64,000 bases of DNA from Ottelia alismoides (GCA_037367405.1 JAZKJV010003367.1:310001-374000), one strand, 5' to 3'; positions 47,880 through 60,631 are shown, numbered from the stretch's first letter. Notes: generated from the sequence alone by a model not told the origin. Numbers and translations: made by a program.

Positions 47880-48720
47880 ATTATAACCTTGCAAACAAGT
47901 GTATATAGTGGACAAGTAAGTTGGTGTCGAACTTAGGGAACAAGTCAGTGTAACAAGTATATTATTTTAAATAAATAATGAATAAAAATATAAGTATAAA
48001 TGTACACTTTTCACACTTGTTTATTCAATGTTTTTGTCAGTTTTTAATAAATTATATTTCTTTTTTATTTTTATTTTTATTATATTTTTTATTTTTGTTT
48101 TTATATTTATTTCATTTTTAATTTTTTTTAATATATAATAAAGATATATATTGGATTATAAATATGTAGTGAAAAATGTGGTTGCCCCCTTGGGGGAGCT
48201 AACTTGGCTCTCCCTACCCCATTTTCCTGAATTTTTTTATTTTTTTTAAAAATGCTTCCATGAATTTTCGTAAATATATTCCTATATTATATCATTCAAA
48301 TTTTATGTGAAATAGAGACTCGTATGGCCTCAATCCACACAAGGTTGATTTCAACTATTCACTGCCGTTAAAAATAACAGTATGGATGGAGGCTGTAGGA
48401 GTCTCTATTTCGCACGAAACTTGAATGACCTAATATAAGAATGTAGCGGTGAATTTTCATGGAAGCATTTTCAAAAAAAATAAAAAATGGTGAAAATGAG
48501 GCAAGGAAGCTAAGTAGCTCCTCCTATTGGGCAACCCCATTTAACCCATATATGTAATATGTATGATATAGATAATATTTAATACAATATTTATAATAAA
48601 TGCACAAAAATTAGAAAAAATATCTAAAGAAGAGTCCTTTATTTTTTAAAGGGATTTAAAATAGTTATAAAGTTTTTATATATTTTCAATTTGACAAGGT
48701 ATTTCTCCTTTGAAATTTTC
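47880..48720 (-). mobile_element. Gypsy LTR fragment (-), U5 side, split by a MITE
   Basis: On the minus strand GTTCGACACC...ACTTACTTGTCCACTATA...AAGGTTATAATAA matches the end of the plus LTR at 51127-51190. The T/A-rich DNA at 47960-48170 matches 19500-19700. Bases 48180-48536 are a MITE; LTR-like sequence resumes to about 48720, where the plus-strand LTR piece begins. Confidence 0.55.
48180..48536. mobile_element. Fold-back MITE, 357 bp (MITE-2)
   Basis: Arms of about 155 bases: GGTTGCCCCCTTGGGGGAGC at the left, and at the right the complement of GGTTGCCCAATAGGAGGAGC. Both arms hold GAAATAGAGACTC (48309 and, inverted, 48400-48412). No coding capacity. Nested in the gypsy LTR fragment, hence younger than it. 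Confidence 0.85.
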
Positions 48721-48721
48721 T

Positions 48722-51316
48722 GGTTGGTCCACGTGGACCAACTAGAATCACTCTCCCGTTGACCTCGGTCAACTGGCCCCTTTTCTCTTTCTCGGGCATC
48801 GGACTGTCCCCACGATTTCTTCCCATTTTCCCACTCAAGCTCATGAGAAATTGCTTTTCATGCTTCCCGATTTGGGGAGATCCAACCTCTTTGATTCATG
48901 CCACAACCATAAGGATCTTCGATCTTCCTCAATATGTTCAACATCCTTCATCGAAGCTCCCCCCTTCATTCAGCCTCTAAATATACCTCCTCCGCTCTGT
49001 CTCCAGTTTTGATTGCTCTCATGGAGTTCTTAGCACCTCGATTCCACCACATTCCTTTTCCCTAGGTTAGTTTCGGATTGCTGCAGCGAGGAGGAACATC
49101 AGAGGAGTAGATTCAACCTTTCACCGAAGTACCCTATCGGAGGTTATGCTTCCTTGGCCGTCAGGTCAAGTCGAGGTCTTTCTTTGCTGTTTTTAGGTAA
49201 TACTTAGGTTCTGCATTTATTTCTCACCTTTAATTTTAACTTTAATTGCTCGATTAGGTTCAATTTAAAAATCCCCAAATTGCTTGGAGTTTGAGCTCCA
49301 TGCCTAACCATTGCGATCCATTCGTTTCCATGACCTGATCTTCACCCCATTTCAAACCCCTTTGCATTCTTCATCGATTCCACCTTGTTTCCATCCTAAA
49401 TCACTTGAGATTCAGCAAACCGATCCTCGCTTCGTTGCCCTTATCTAGAGGATCACCGCTCTACTCATCCCCGTGTGTTTTAGCTTCATACAAGGGTTAA
49501 GGTTATAGTCCTCAAGCCCTAAAATTTTTGTTGAATGTTTCGCATGTTAGAGACTCCTCTAGAACTAGTAATCAGACCTGGAGTACCACTAGACCACTTG
49601 CTGCTAGGCCAGTCGAAGACAAGATCTGTCGTCGAATCAAGGAGAACCATGAGTTCCAACCATGCCAGAGCTCTCTTCATTCGAAGTTATTCCAGAGCAC
49701 CTCTCCTCCATCAGATCATGAACACAACCCATATCTAATCTGGGTCATTCGTTCATTTCAAAGGGGTACTCAATCAAGAATGCCCGATCTTCCACATGGT
49801 GTGCTGCATGCAGCACGATTAAAGCAGTTTAAATGGTAAAAAATGCAACGACCCCTCCTTACTTTTTGTATTTATCAAGTAATGTTGTAAATATTTATTT
49901 AAGTTCAAAAGTTTGTAGACTAAATGCATGTAACCCCTAGAACTTTTTAATATTGCATTTTAGTCCAATGCTAGTCATCTCACATGGAACCCCAGGTGTA
50001 GACATTTTGCTTTGGCACTCCTTGGTTTATGCAATTGTCATTTTGTCTATAAAATGAAGTTACAGTTCAAAGTTTGTGGTTGTTTTGAATGTGACCCCCT
50101 GGAAATTATTTTATTTGTAAATATGTCCCTACCAGCTACTGGAATTTTATGTTTTGCACTTTATTTTCTAAAAATAGTTCCTGTAATCTTGAAAAATAGG
50201 AGTAAATACATGATAATATGATTATTCATGCTATGTGATTCATTTTCTATTTTTATTGCATTTAATATTTATTAAAAATAAAAAGAGCTATTTTATTCCA
50301 TGTTTGACTTAAAAATACAAAAATATAAAACCAATTCTAAAAAAATCAAAAAAATTACCTACTATTTATTAGCATATTTTATCACTTCAGACTAAAAATA
50401 ACAAAAAATATCAAAAGAACCTCCAAAAATTGCGAAACCCCTTCTTGCCCTAACAAAATATAAAATATTTTCTAAAAATACAAAAAATAATTTTATGGCT
50501 TATATATATTGTATACTATATATTAAAATTAGTTTTGAGAAATTTTAAAACTATTTGGTATTTTTAGTTCTCAAATCAATTCGACCTAATTCAAAAATTC
50601 CTGATTTGAACTTTTTCTGATTTTAAAAATAGAAAAAATAGAAAAAATCCCCAAAAAATAATGAAATAGAAGAATATTTGAAAAACATAAAATATTTTTT
50701 TTGAAAATTTTGACTATATTTATCTATTTATTATTATAGTAGTCTATATAGCTTATATATACATATATATTATTTATAGTTTATATTATTGTTAATTATT
50801 ATAAATAATTTATAAATACTTTGAATCCTTAAAAAAATTAAAAAGAATTATTTTTACTTATATTTTCTGTTTTTATAAATTTATTATATATATTATATAT
50901 ACAACCCTTATGTTATACAAGTTACTTTATATTACTTATATGAATATGCATATTTATATATATTTATTATATATTAAAAAGAAAAGGAAATGAAAAATAG
51001 AAATTAAAATTTAAAAAATATTTAATTAAAAACCTACAAAATATCGAGTAAATATTGTGCATATACATGCATACATACACACTTATTTATTTATAAATAA
51101 TATACTCTGCATCCCTTGTTCCATGTGTTCGACACCCTACCATACTTATCCACTATACACATTTCATTGTAAGGTTTATAATAAATTCTGATCAACTTGC
51201 TTTTGATTGTTTGATTCCTTTAGATGTGGGTTATTGTTGTTTTAATTCATTAAGCTTCGTGTCAGTCACCACCTTGTCAACACGATCATTCTACTCTGTT
51301 TCGTGGGTTAAACAAA
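48722..51316 (+). mobile_element. Gypsy LTR (+), lacking most of U3, followed by PBS
   Basis: Homologous to the minus LTR at 19480-23243 from its promoter module on: G-box palindrome and W-boxes (48723-48773), TATA-like TAAATATACCTCC (48978), GC-rich block (to about 49845), AT-rich block (49860-51110), GTTCGACACC box (51128) and end at 51316. The GC block has a 103-codon frame (49528-49839) that resembles no known protein. Confidence 0.65.
48723..48773 (+). promoter_or_regulatory. G-box palindrome and inverted W-box pair in LTR promoter
   Basis: Bases 48723-48742 are a perfect 20-bp palindrome around CACGTG (G-box, bZIP/bHLH site). GTTGACC (48758-48764) and GGTCAAC (48767-48773) are inverted W-box cores. 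The same set occurs in the LTR at 21866-21911 at the same distance from the TATA box. Confidence 0.6.
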
Positions 51317-51336
51317 TGGTGTCATTGCTAGGGACC
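51317..51336 (+). promoter_or_regulatory. Primer-binding-site region of gypsy element (+)
   Basis: TGGTGTCATTGCTAGGGACC directly after the LTR end, of the plant gypsy type TGGCGCCGTTGCCGGGGA. Confidence 0.7.
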
Positions 51337-51457
51337 AACAGATAACATAGCATTTTGTTGTATATTGTTTGCTCATTATTTCTCTTTTATTTCTATCTTC
51401 TATCTTTAATAATTATTTTATTTTTCTAACCCATATTTATTTGTTGACTTTCTTGCA

Positions 51458-51580
51458 ATGGACCACGAGGTGATGATCGCTTCTTAGGAGGTGGACGTAC
51501 CTAAGCTACGAGGAGATTGGCCCCTTCTCTTTTAGAGCCAATTGAAGAGAGCATGGAAGGAGACAAAGAGAGAAGGATAA
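51458..51580 (+). pseudogene. Gypsy gag start, with stops
   Basis: The ATG at 51458 opens MDHEVMIAS, TAG, EVDVPKLRGDWPLLF, TAG, SQLKRAWKETKRE. It lies about 120 bases after the PBS, where gag begins in these elements. Sequence resembling gag ends near 51580; 51600-51990 shows nothing. Confidence 0.4.
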
Positions 51581-51999
51581 GAAGTAGTCTTATAGCTATT
51601 TTTAATTTTATGAAAGAGTGATTTTTACTTTATTTTCATATAATTATTTGTAATAATTTGGACTTTGGACACTTCTACTTCACGAGATCCATAGCTCGAG
51701 TGTATGTTCACCTAGGAGCCTTGTCAGATTTTTCATGTTTTTATTGACTTCATTTTATTTTATTTCGTGAAGTTTTGTGTTTTCTACGTTTCTTTTTATT
51801 TGTTTTATGTAATTGAACCCTGGATCTAGGATTGCTTGACTCAATAGATAGGTCCAAATCCTAATGAGAAGCATGCACTAAGAGTGACATATGCTTTGGA
51901 CTTAGTGATATATGCTTTGGAATTAATGTTGAATCTCTAAATGCATGTATTAAAATAAATCTGGTGTAGCACGTTCAATTAGTGTATCATGCAGAACCA

Positions 52000-54600
52000 A
52001 ATGAAAGATCTCCGCGAGGAGGATTCAACTTAAATTTTTAACCTGGGAAGTCCACGGTCGAACACAAGGATGCGAGCAATTAAGTGATGAAATTTGAATG
52101 TCAAATATTTTAGGTAGCAATTTGTAAGATGATTATATTGAGAAAATGCACAATCCATAATAATGAAGATTTGTAACATATTTTTATGCACTTAAATTAT
52201 ATGAAAACATTGACGCACAAACAATGAGATAATTCAATCATAATACGGTTCAACAACCAATAAACAACTTGGGTTAATTACAAAAAATCCATGAACTAAT
52301 TCAATATTAATTAAGGTATCAAAACATATGTAATGATGGCTTTAAGTGTTAGTCAGTCTCAAAAGCAATTTCAACACAAATCAAACTTCTAAATTAACAT
52401 TGATGCTCAAATAGTTTCAGCAAGCATTTAAATCATTTATTAACCTAATGATAATGATTAAAAATAACTAATAATTATCATTAAGAAGTGTGGTGAATAT
52501 CAGGTTCAATTGCTATCAAAGATGACAATTTCAACTACATTTAAGGATCTAATAAAGTACTTAGAAGATGAAATTATTAATGCATGATTTTTAAATAAAA
52601 ATTAACATCTAAACATGCCAACAGAAAGAGCAACAAATTAGCTTTCCAACGAGACCAGAATCACTTCATTTGGATATATATATATATAGTTATTCAAAAA
52701 TCAATCCAAAGGCATTTTTGCAAGAAAAATTATAACTTTTATTACCAAACAAGATAAAATGGATCGAGGCATAATTAAAATATCTCACAGGTGTTGAAAT
52801 GCAGATTTTATAAAGGCGGGAGGACTTATATGCAATTCTTAGAAAGTTGACTGATCGAGGTTCGAGACACGTAGCTTTTACTGCTGCTTCGAGGGAGGCT
52901 CAGACATAAGCTCGGACACCGAGACTCAGGGTTGAACCTCTGCCTCGGAATGTTGACGTGGCTTGACGGCAACGGTTGGATTATGCCCAATTCGGATATC
53001 TAACGGTGACTGCTCCTTCCCTGTTTTTCAAGCACGCCACAAGCGACGAAGCTTGGGCCGGGCTTCGTTGATGCCGCTCTTGCTCCTCTGAGCCCCTCTA
53101 CTACTTATGTAGGTCAAATGACCTTTATGAATGCGACGCGAAGTGGGGTATGACTAGAGGATAATGATGAAGTCATCTTCTCATCTTGTCGATTAAGTGT
53201 TGTAGAGGAATATAATGGAGGTCGGAGTAGTGCTTTAATCTCCGATCATTGAAGGTCTTCAACCCTGCAGCTTTAGTATATCACACCTACGAGACATGAC
53301 CAGCGAATGTGAGGCGAAATGAGAGCTCTTCGGTCATGAAGGATCGAGCTCAAATGGGTTCTTGCTCGAGTAGAGCAGGAACATCGATCGACACGGATAC
53401 GGAGATGGACAAGCGAATAGATGCACTGGAGGTGAACCGTGGACTATGGATTGAATGCGAAGGTGTTAAGATGCTTATAGCGAGAGATTAACAAACTTAC
53501 GATATGAGATAAATTATCCAATACTGACTGAAAGGAAGATTGATCGATTTGCTTACCTGGATGATGGAGATAGAATCAATTGATTGAAGATGATTTTTGG
53601 GTTCTTCGAATGGATTAGGAAGTGTTATGGTCATTGCTTGACATATTCGACGGAGAGACGAAACTCGCTTAGCTAAGGAAATGTTCGAATCATGGCTGCA
53701 AAAGACAAGGATCTTGTCGATGGTTTGTCTCCGTTTTGGCAATCGACTCTCACCCAAACTGTCACCTGGAGGAAGCAGATACTGAGACGACCACTCGCAA
53801 ATGGTAGATGGGTTTGAAGTTTTCAGCGATGGGATTTTGAAATCAAGGTGGTTAACGACATGCCGTTGAAGGTGGTAGTTTCAACCACCACTCTCGGTGA
53901 ATATAGAGGGGACGAGGGGAAGTTGATGATCGGGTGAGTGTCAAGGTTAATTGGTGTAGCGCATGGCGGTGGTGGTTGAGAAGGTGGTTGCCAGAGATAG
54001 TTATGAAAATTAGGAGAAGTTGAGGTCTTGCGAAAAGTCACATCTTTTGAAGGAGGTGGAGGAGGTTGACGACAAAATCTAGGCCATTAGATCAAGATCC
54101 AACGTTACAGTTTGAGGCAAATGAAGAGTTGGGGCCACATGGGCGGCCACGGAGATGCCACATGTCCCAATAGGAATTAATATAAATCAAAAAATCAAAG
54201 GAAATTAGAAATAAATTAGTTAGCAGTCAATAAAAAAATAATGAATGTGAAAACTGTAGATCTAGATGAGATCTACAACTTTCATGTAGAGGTCAAACAG
54301 ATCAGAGGTTATTTGTATATAGACAAAATTTAAATAAAATAAATTCATTTATTTTTTATTTTTTTATTTTATGGGTTTTATTTAATGTTATTTTATTTAT
54401 ATACAATATTATATTAATTTTATTTGATTTTTTGTAGAAAAGAAATACACAAAATTATAGCGCAATAATAGGGTTATACAATATTTTGTAATTAGTGTCA
54501 ATTATACACAACACACAATTTGTCAATTAATGTTAATTGTAAATGAATACTATTGAATTACTTAAGTAAGAGAGATAAATATGCTGAATTATGATGAAAA
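52000..54600 (-). mobile_element. Gypsy LTR (-)
   Basis: The left end AACCTGGGAAGTCCACGGTCGAACACAAGGATG (52040-52070, read on +) matches 25383-25412 of another minus LTR. Order as elsewhere: AT-rich (52080-52850), GC-rich (52850-54150), then AT-rich U3. Short frames in the GC block on both strands (53309-54041) are not gene-like. The right edge is uncertain. Confidence 0.5.
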
Positions 54601-55130
54601 ACATGGGATTTATTACTTAGTCAAATATTAGTTGATGATTACTTGGATTTGGAACCACGAGTCGTAAGAGACTACACACAACACTTGCAGGACTCTTTGT
54701 GACAGGTGATGAGGAGTCTCCAAGACCGGGCACTTAGGATCCATGTTTGAGTAGTTAGCATTTGGTTCTTCACACTAATATCAATTCCTATTTAGGGCAC
54801 TTTCTTGCTTTTCATAGCGCTCATGTAGTGTAGATATTTAACATTCTTGTTTTACATCCTGTATGGAGAGCACTCGGAGGCATTGTGAGTCTCCTTACTT
54901 TTTATGAATTATTCGATACAATAGTGAGATTTCCACTCTAGTATCCACTTACATTGCTTTACCGTTGTCTCCCTCTATTTTTGCTCACTTAAGATCAAAA
55001 AGAAAATAAAAAATAATAATTAGGTGCATTCTTCTTGAAAAATAATCAAAAAAGTCTAAATAAAAAATTAAAACAAGAGGCTGCTAATAAAACATTGACC
55101 TTAATTAAGATTCTTAATAGACATCATTAT
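54601..55130. other. Retroelement-like DNA, nothing recognised
   Basis: No frame over 60 codons and no clear LTR terminus. Confidence 0.35.
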
Positions 55131-57027
55131 TTTGGGTCCATAAAGCCCTCATTGTTTTCACGTACCGTACAGACTAGATGAGGGCCAACCTCTGAGGATT
55201 ATCACCTTGATTTCAACCCCTAAGGATTATCACCTTGATTTCAGGTACCTTGATTTTTTTTCGCCTCCATTCTTCATCAATTATTCGTTCCTAGCCATCC
55301 CTTCTCTCGTCATAACTACCAAGATACCCTCTAGCCCTTAGATTTAATACAACTCCCTCTCGGTCATTCTATTTATTGATTCAAAGTTCACCATTTGCGA
55401 ACTAACTCCTCCTTCTCCAGAAACAAACTGGTCGAACCTCCATCTTCTTCTTGTTGCTCCGCTCGACTCCAGTGGTGACAACATCCTCGGGAAGCTCCGC
55501 ATGGAAGGTTGACATCCAGGAAAGAGATTCCAAATCCTTCAAGGTGTTGCATCAATGCCTCATGCGCCTTCGAGCTCCGAGAGTGTCGCCCCGTTGAGCG
55601 TCTAATAGAATTTCATACAACTTCAAACCCCAAGTACTATCTTCATCCTTCATTTCTATTTCAATTTCATAGATCATAGTGCTTGATTATCTCATTAAAT
55701 CATTTCATTAACATTCCTTAATCACCATCTTATAATCACACCAAAAATCCCTTCTCAATTTCACTTCGATTCGGACCAATTTCTATTCTAATAACCCTCT
55801 TCCTGGAAACTTTTTGAACTACAATTTACTTTAACTTTTTAGTCGATTCTCCTTTGAATCGATCATCAACTACTCAAGAACAAAGACCATCTGGAGCGCG
55901 ATAAGCATCAATATCCATCATCTGGATCGTATCCTTTTCACCAATTGAGAAAGAGTAGCAACACATTCAGAATTAGGGTTTGAAACCGTAGTTGATTTCC
56001 AAGCCATGTGCCAAGGAGCCTCGCCACTTCCTCCCTCGACTACACTTCACCACATGTGAGCTCAGAGGGATAGGCAATCCCCTCCTCACCATGTTGCAGC
56101 CCTGTCATTGCTAGAGAGTGAACGAAGGGGATGATCATCGTCACAACACCTGCTATTTAGGGAAGAACTTGCTCAAGAACGCGAAGCGCAGTTGGTCTCC
56201 ACGTGTCTCCATCCAACGCTCCATATCACCTGCCTTCAATATAATATCCACCATTCAAACCAAATGGCATGGAAATTGCATAAAACACCTTGAAGCTCTA
56301 GCAAATATAGCTACGCCTCCAGAAAGAAGAATATTAGCATTTAGGTACCTGCCTAGGGACCTAAATGTGAACATTTAAGAGTTTCTTTACAATTAGGTCC
56401 CTAACCAGGGACCTAATTGAAAGAATTGTTTATCTTTTCATAGCATTTTTTACACTACTTTGAGGACTATTGGGAGACTTTGTGATACTCGTAGATATTA
56501 TTCTATCATAGTATTTTTACAATTTATTTTTTTCACTATTTTCTAACGATTTCTTCCGGAGTTTTGTTTCTCGATTTTCGATCCATTTTGTTTTTTCTTC
56601 TCTTTTTCGAGCCCCCTTCTCGAAGTTTTCATCTACTATATAGTATCACCTATCTACTCTATTTTTTACCTATTATATTGTAGATAAATTTGTTTGAAAA
56701 TAATGATTTAAAAATCAAATAAAATTGGAAATAAAAAACAAATGAAAAATATTAAAAAATCAAAATAAAAAAGAGTTTTCCCGCATTCAAGATGAAAATA
56801 AAAAAGAATAAAATATCACAAAATTAATTGTTCACTCAAATTTTCACGAGCGTAATTTGATATCTCCTTGTGTTCGGCCCAGAAACACTTTCCTGATAAA
56901 ATAAATAGAGAAAAAAACTCCAATTCAAGGTTCACTATTTTTATATGATTAATCGAGAATTTGGTTTTGAGCGATTCTCTACACTGAAAAATTCATTTTC
57001 ACCTCTCACAAAATATCAATTATCAAA
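55131..57027 (+). mobile_element. Gypsy LTR (+), 5' LTR of the gag-protease element
   Basis: Ends at the PBS (57029). Bases 56390-56900 match the minus fragment at 6253-6817, and GTGTTCGGCCCAG (56870) is the U5-side box. A GC-richer block lies at 55380-56390. A 28-bp tandem duplication (AGGATTATCACCTTGATTTC) is at 55195-55243. The left limit is a guess; the LTR tip was not found. Confidence 0.5.
56390..56419. repeat. Perfect 13-bp hairpin in LTR
   Basis: CAATTAGGTCCCT (56390-56402), loop AACC, then AGGGACCTAATTG (56407-56419). Counterpart of the hairpin at 6783-6817. Confidence 0.8.
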
Positions 57028-57028
57028 A

Positions 57029-57045
57029 TGGCACCGTTGTCGGAG
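57029..57045 (+). promoter_or_regulatory. Primer-binding-site region of gypsy element (+)
   Basis: TGGCACCGTTGTCGGAG, close to the plant gypsy consensus TGGCGCCGTTGCCGGGG, one base after the LTR end. Confidence 0.75.
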
Positions 57046-58642
57046 AGGCATAGCCGCACTTGAGTTTTTCTAAGTTTTATTTCTTGTGATATTTTCTTTT
57101 CTTTCTCTATTTTCTTCTTTTGCAGGTGTTCTTGGTTTTTCATCGTATTTTCATATTTTTTGTATATTTCTTTTTCTTCTGATTTTTCTGGATTTTTCTT
57201 TTTATTTTCTTAGAGAGTTTTGTGTGACTTTTCTTCCTTTGATTTTTTATTTTCTCGGTTTTATTTTCTTGATTTTTATCGGCTCTTCTTGGGTCATTTT
57301 TCTCGATTTTTGAGTATGTTTTGTATTTGTTTTCTTTGGAGTTTTTGTTTAATTTTTTTCTTTTATATTTTTAGCTAACCCATTTTGCAGGGGTAGTAGG
57401 CCAGTGTTTTGGAGTGTAGAGACTAGATTATTCTTCTCCTATCCGGTTATAGAGGATTAGAGTGGGTTATCTAGATAGTTTTTTCATGACATTGTTTTTT
57501 TCTTCTAAGAGAGGGCACTTGCCTATTTTTCTATTTTTTGTGAGAGAGGAAGGGGTCCTTGCCCATGTTCTTTTTGTAGAAAGGTGTCCACTAAGGAGAT
57601 CTCGATTGTATACGGACTTTGACTACTTTTCCAGGTCTGTTTCACCAGGTGCCGATGCACTTAAAGGACCTCACCATGGTTTTTGGTTTTCTTGATTTTT
57701 CTTTTATTTCACATGATTTTCTGGATCCTAGGGGTGCATGTTTTTTTATTAGACAAATAAAGTAAAACCAATATCCCTAATCCACACTTAAGAGTAAGTC
57801 AGATTGATTTGAAAAACTAATTCCTTGTGCTAGAATCGTTGATTAGGACTTGGGTATTCTCGCTTTTGCATGCATTAGCTTAGGTTTTACAATTTTGCGC
57901 AAATAACTTGCATGTAGACTGTTGGTGCAAGGTATGATTTCTATTTCTGCATGCATCATCATTTTCTGTTGCATTCCATGATTCTCCCTCTGCGAGACAC
58001 ATTTTGGAAAATTTAAAAAAACCGACATTTCGCTAGATATTTATGAAAATATCCAAAAAGTGAAAACCCTCAAAAAAATATTTTTTGCTTTTAAAAACTT
58101 AACCAAAAATAAAAAACACCTAGACTTAATTTGTATTGGGAGAGCAAACCCCGCATTGTATTCTGGTACAACTTTAGACAGAGTGGATGAGGATGCAACC
58201 TTAACTAAAGCAAACAGTCCTTAGACTTGTTCCTTAAGTACATGTGCATCACTTTTCGGTGCATGGTTGCAACTGTAAGCTCTTGCCTCCGATCATAGAA
58301 AGTCATTTTAATGTACTCATACCTCACAGTTCACTTTCGGGCTAATATAACCCGGCAGTCTGAGCAGATAGTACTACATTTGGGGGGGCTATTAGCATGT
58401 ACTTCAGGTGACAAGGAAACACTCTCTGTGAGTTTTTTTAATACAATTGATTGATCACCAAAAATATAATCAAAAAGATAAAATACCAAACTCTTACAGT
58501 CTCCACCGTGAGAAGTTGGTGAATGTGAGGTTTGCATTGTGTTTGTATGTGAAGTGTGTGTTATTCCACGTATTATACACCTTCATACTCATGTTCTTGA
58601 TTTGACATCGTATTCTCTCCAAAACTTCTTTTGACATTGAAG
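57046..58642 (+). other. Gypsy leader region, gene-free
   Basis: T-rich DNA between PBS and gag. The frame 57086-57313 (Phe/Leu rich) is a product of base composition. GCCGATGCACTTAAAGGACC near 57649 has no known role. Confidence 0.45.
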
Positions 58643-60631
58643 ATGATGACCATACGGATTTTATGCTCAGACTCCATGAGATTTCGACTTTCAATTGTCC
58701 GTCGTATGTCTTCACAGACTCGGGATAACCCTTTTCCCGAGTTGATCCCACCTAGTCATAAGGTGAGTCAGATCCAGACTCCCTCGCCTCCCATCCCTTC
58801 AGTTGAGGCAAACCTATGCATCAATTTATCATCTATTTCTCATGCATGTATTTCACTGAGTTCTTATGAGTCCTTCCCAAAGGATTTGAGGATGATGGTT
58901 AGAGGGAAGGGACCAGTTGAGGACAGAGCTATTGAGGAGAGATCAATTGATGAGAGACGTACAAACGAGAGACCTAATCCAGCTTCAGATATTATCGAGG
59001 GGATTGTAGACACATTATTGTAGCTGAGCTTATAGATTAGAGTTCAACGTAGAGTCTAGGATGAGCTTCGAACTAAGATCATTGCACTGATAGCAGGATC
59101 CGGGAATCCACCACCACTTGCCATGGTTCCCACGACTTTACGAGATGAGCTTGACTCGGGAGCGAGGACACTACACCATTGGATTCGGTTACCACCGAAT
59201 CAAGGGCCATGCAAGATAAGGCCATCCTTTATTTCACCGCTTCCCAAGTACTATGGGAACACTTTAGAGGAGTATTTTACCTTTCTACAGAAGTTTGAGA
59301 TAATGCGTGGTATGGCTAGCTATTCAGAAGTTACGTAGGAGACTGCACGCCCTAAGGCCTTCCCCGTTGCCTTAGCAAATAAGGTGCTTTACTGGTTGAG
59401 TCACTTGGGGAGGGAGATTTACACATGGGATGAGTTGAAGTCCACATTCCTGCAAAAATATTTTCCTCTGGGACATACGAATATGATGAGGAGTCATATA
59501 TCTAATTGGACACAATTACCACTTGATTCATTCCATGAGGCATGGGATAGATTCAAGGATTTGATAGAGAGATACCCTCATCATGAGATTCCATTGAAGG
59601 TGCTTGTACAGAACAACTTTGGAAGACACCAGCCAGATGTTTAGGGCCTAGTGAGTGTCGCATGTAGTGGTAGTTATTTGAATAGGGATGTCAAGTCAGT
59701 TCGGTCCATATTTGAGAGGATGGCGGAGAATTCACATGTTGAATATTCCACTCAGGCATTCCAAAAGGGCCCACAACCACCACACCACCGAGAGCATCAG
59801 AACGTGGCGCATGTTTCTGATTCTGATTCACGAGCGGACATGAGATTCATTAATGAGATGCTTACACTGGTCGATGTAATTCAGAAGAAAGTTTAGGAAT
59901 TACAACTGCTATGAGAGTTGGAGAAACTCTCATCACTTCCTCACCGGTTGAGTGATTTCACGAAGAAAGTGACCGAGCTACAGTTTCAGTACCAGTAGTC
60001 CCGTCCTTTTTCCACTTCTCAGCCTATACAGAGATCTTTACCTGCTCCTCCAACCCATCGAATTTAATACATTCAGAGCGAGCCGGTATATCCTATTGAG
60101 CCTCCACAAATTGATTGTCATGGGGATTCGTCCAATGCCAACATGAGTCAGTTCACTAGGCTTGGAGATGATGATGTTGATTCTCATGCCACTATTGAGA
60201 TCAATGGGATTTGGTACGCTCATGTTCATCCTTTAACACACTTTACTCCTCATAGCGTACACCAGCAGCAACAATAGTATAGTCATCTACAGGACGTACA
60301 TCCATATTTTTAGCACCGTCAGTCATACACGCAGCAGCTGTCTCACCAGCATGCCTATCAGAGACCACATTCACATAAGTATCCTACTACACATTCACAA
60401 CCTTATCAGTACCACCAACAGCAGTAGTCTTCCTTTACACCACAAAGGTCTCCTCAACTTAACACACCACAGTAGCATACTCCTAGACAGAAGAGAGTGG
60501 ATAGCTAGGGACACCACACTGAGTCTGAGATATCTTCACAATCCTTGGCACTGAATCAGACCAAGGATATGTTGAACACACGCTCCAGACATCGCATAGG
60601 ACAGATATGGAGTGGGTTCATCATCATCTAG
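58643..60631 (+). pseudogene. Gypsy gag, one continuous frame broken only by stop codons
   Basis: Structural capsid protein. First ATG in frame is 58643. The frame keeps register for about 660 codons without a shift. The capsid domain (59123-59750) reads YYGNTLEEYFTFLQKFEI, VLYWLSHLGREIYTWDELKS, FHEAWDRFKDLIERYPHHEI and GLVSVACSGSY, matching the gag at 18732-19322. A Gln/His/Pro-rich segment follows (60240-60500). Stops: TAG at 59021, 59033, 59057, 59336, 59642, 59894, 59996, 60275, 60311, 60425, 60473, 60506 and 60629; TGA at 59912; TAA at 60065. At 59642 the minus-strand paralogue has Gln. No zinc knuckle seen. Confidence 0.85.

Noticed and set aside
57086..57313. Phe/Leu-rich 75-codon frame resembling a membrane protein
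   Set aside because: T-rich leader DNA; similar frames appear in any T-rich stretch (for example 4921-5280, 10525-10710).
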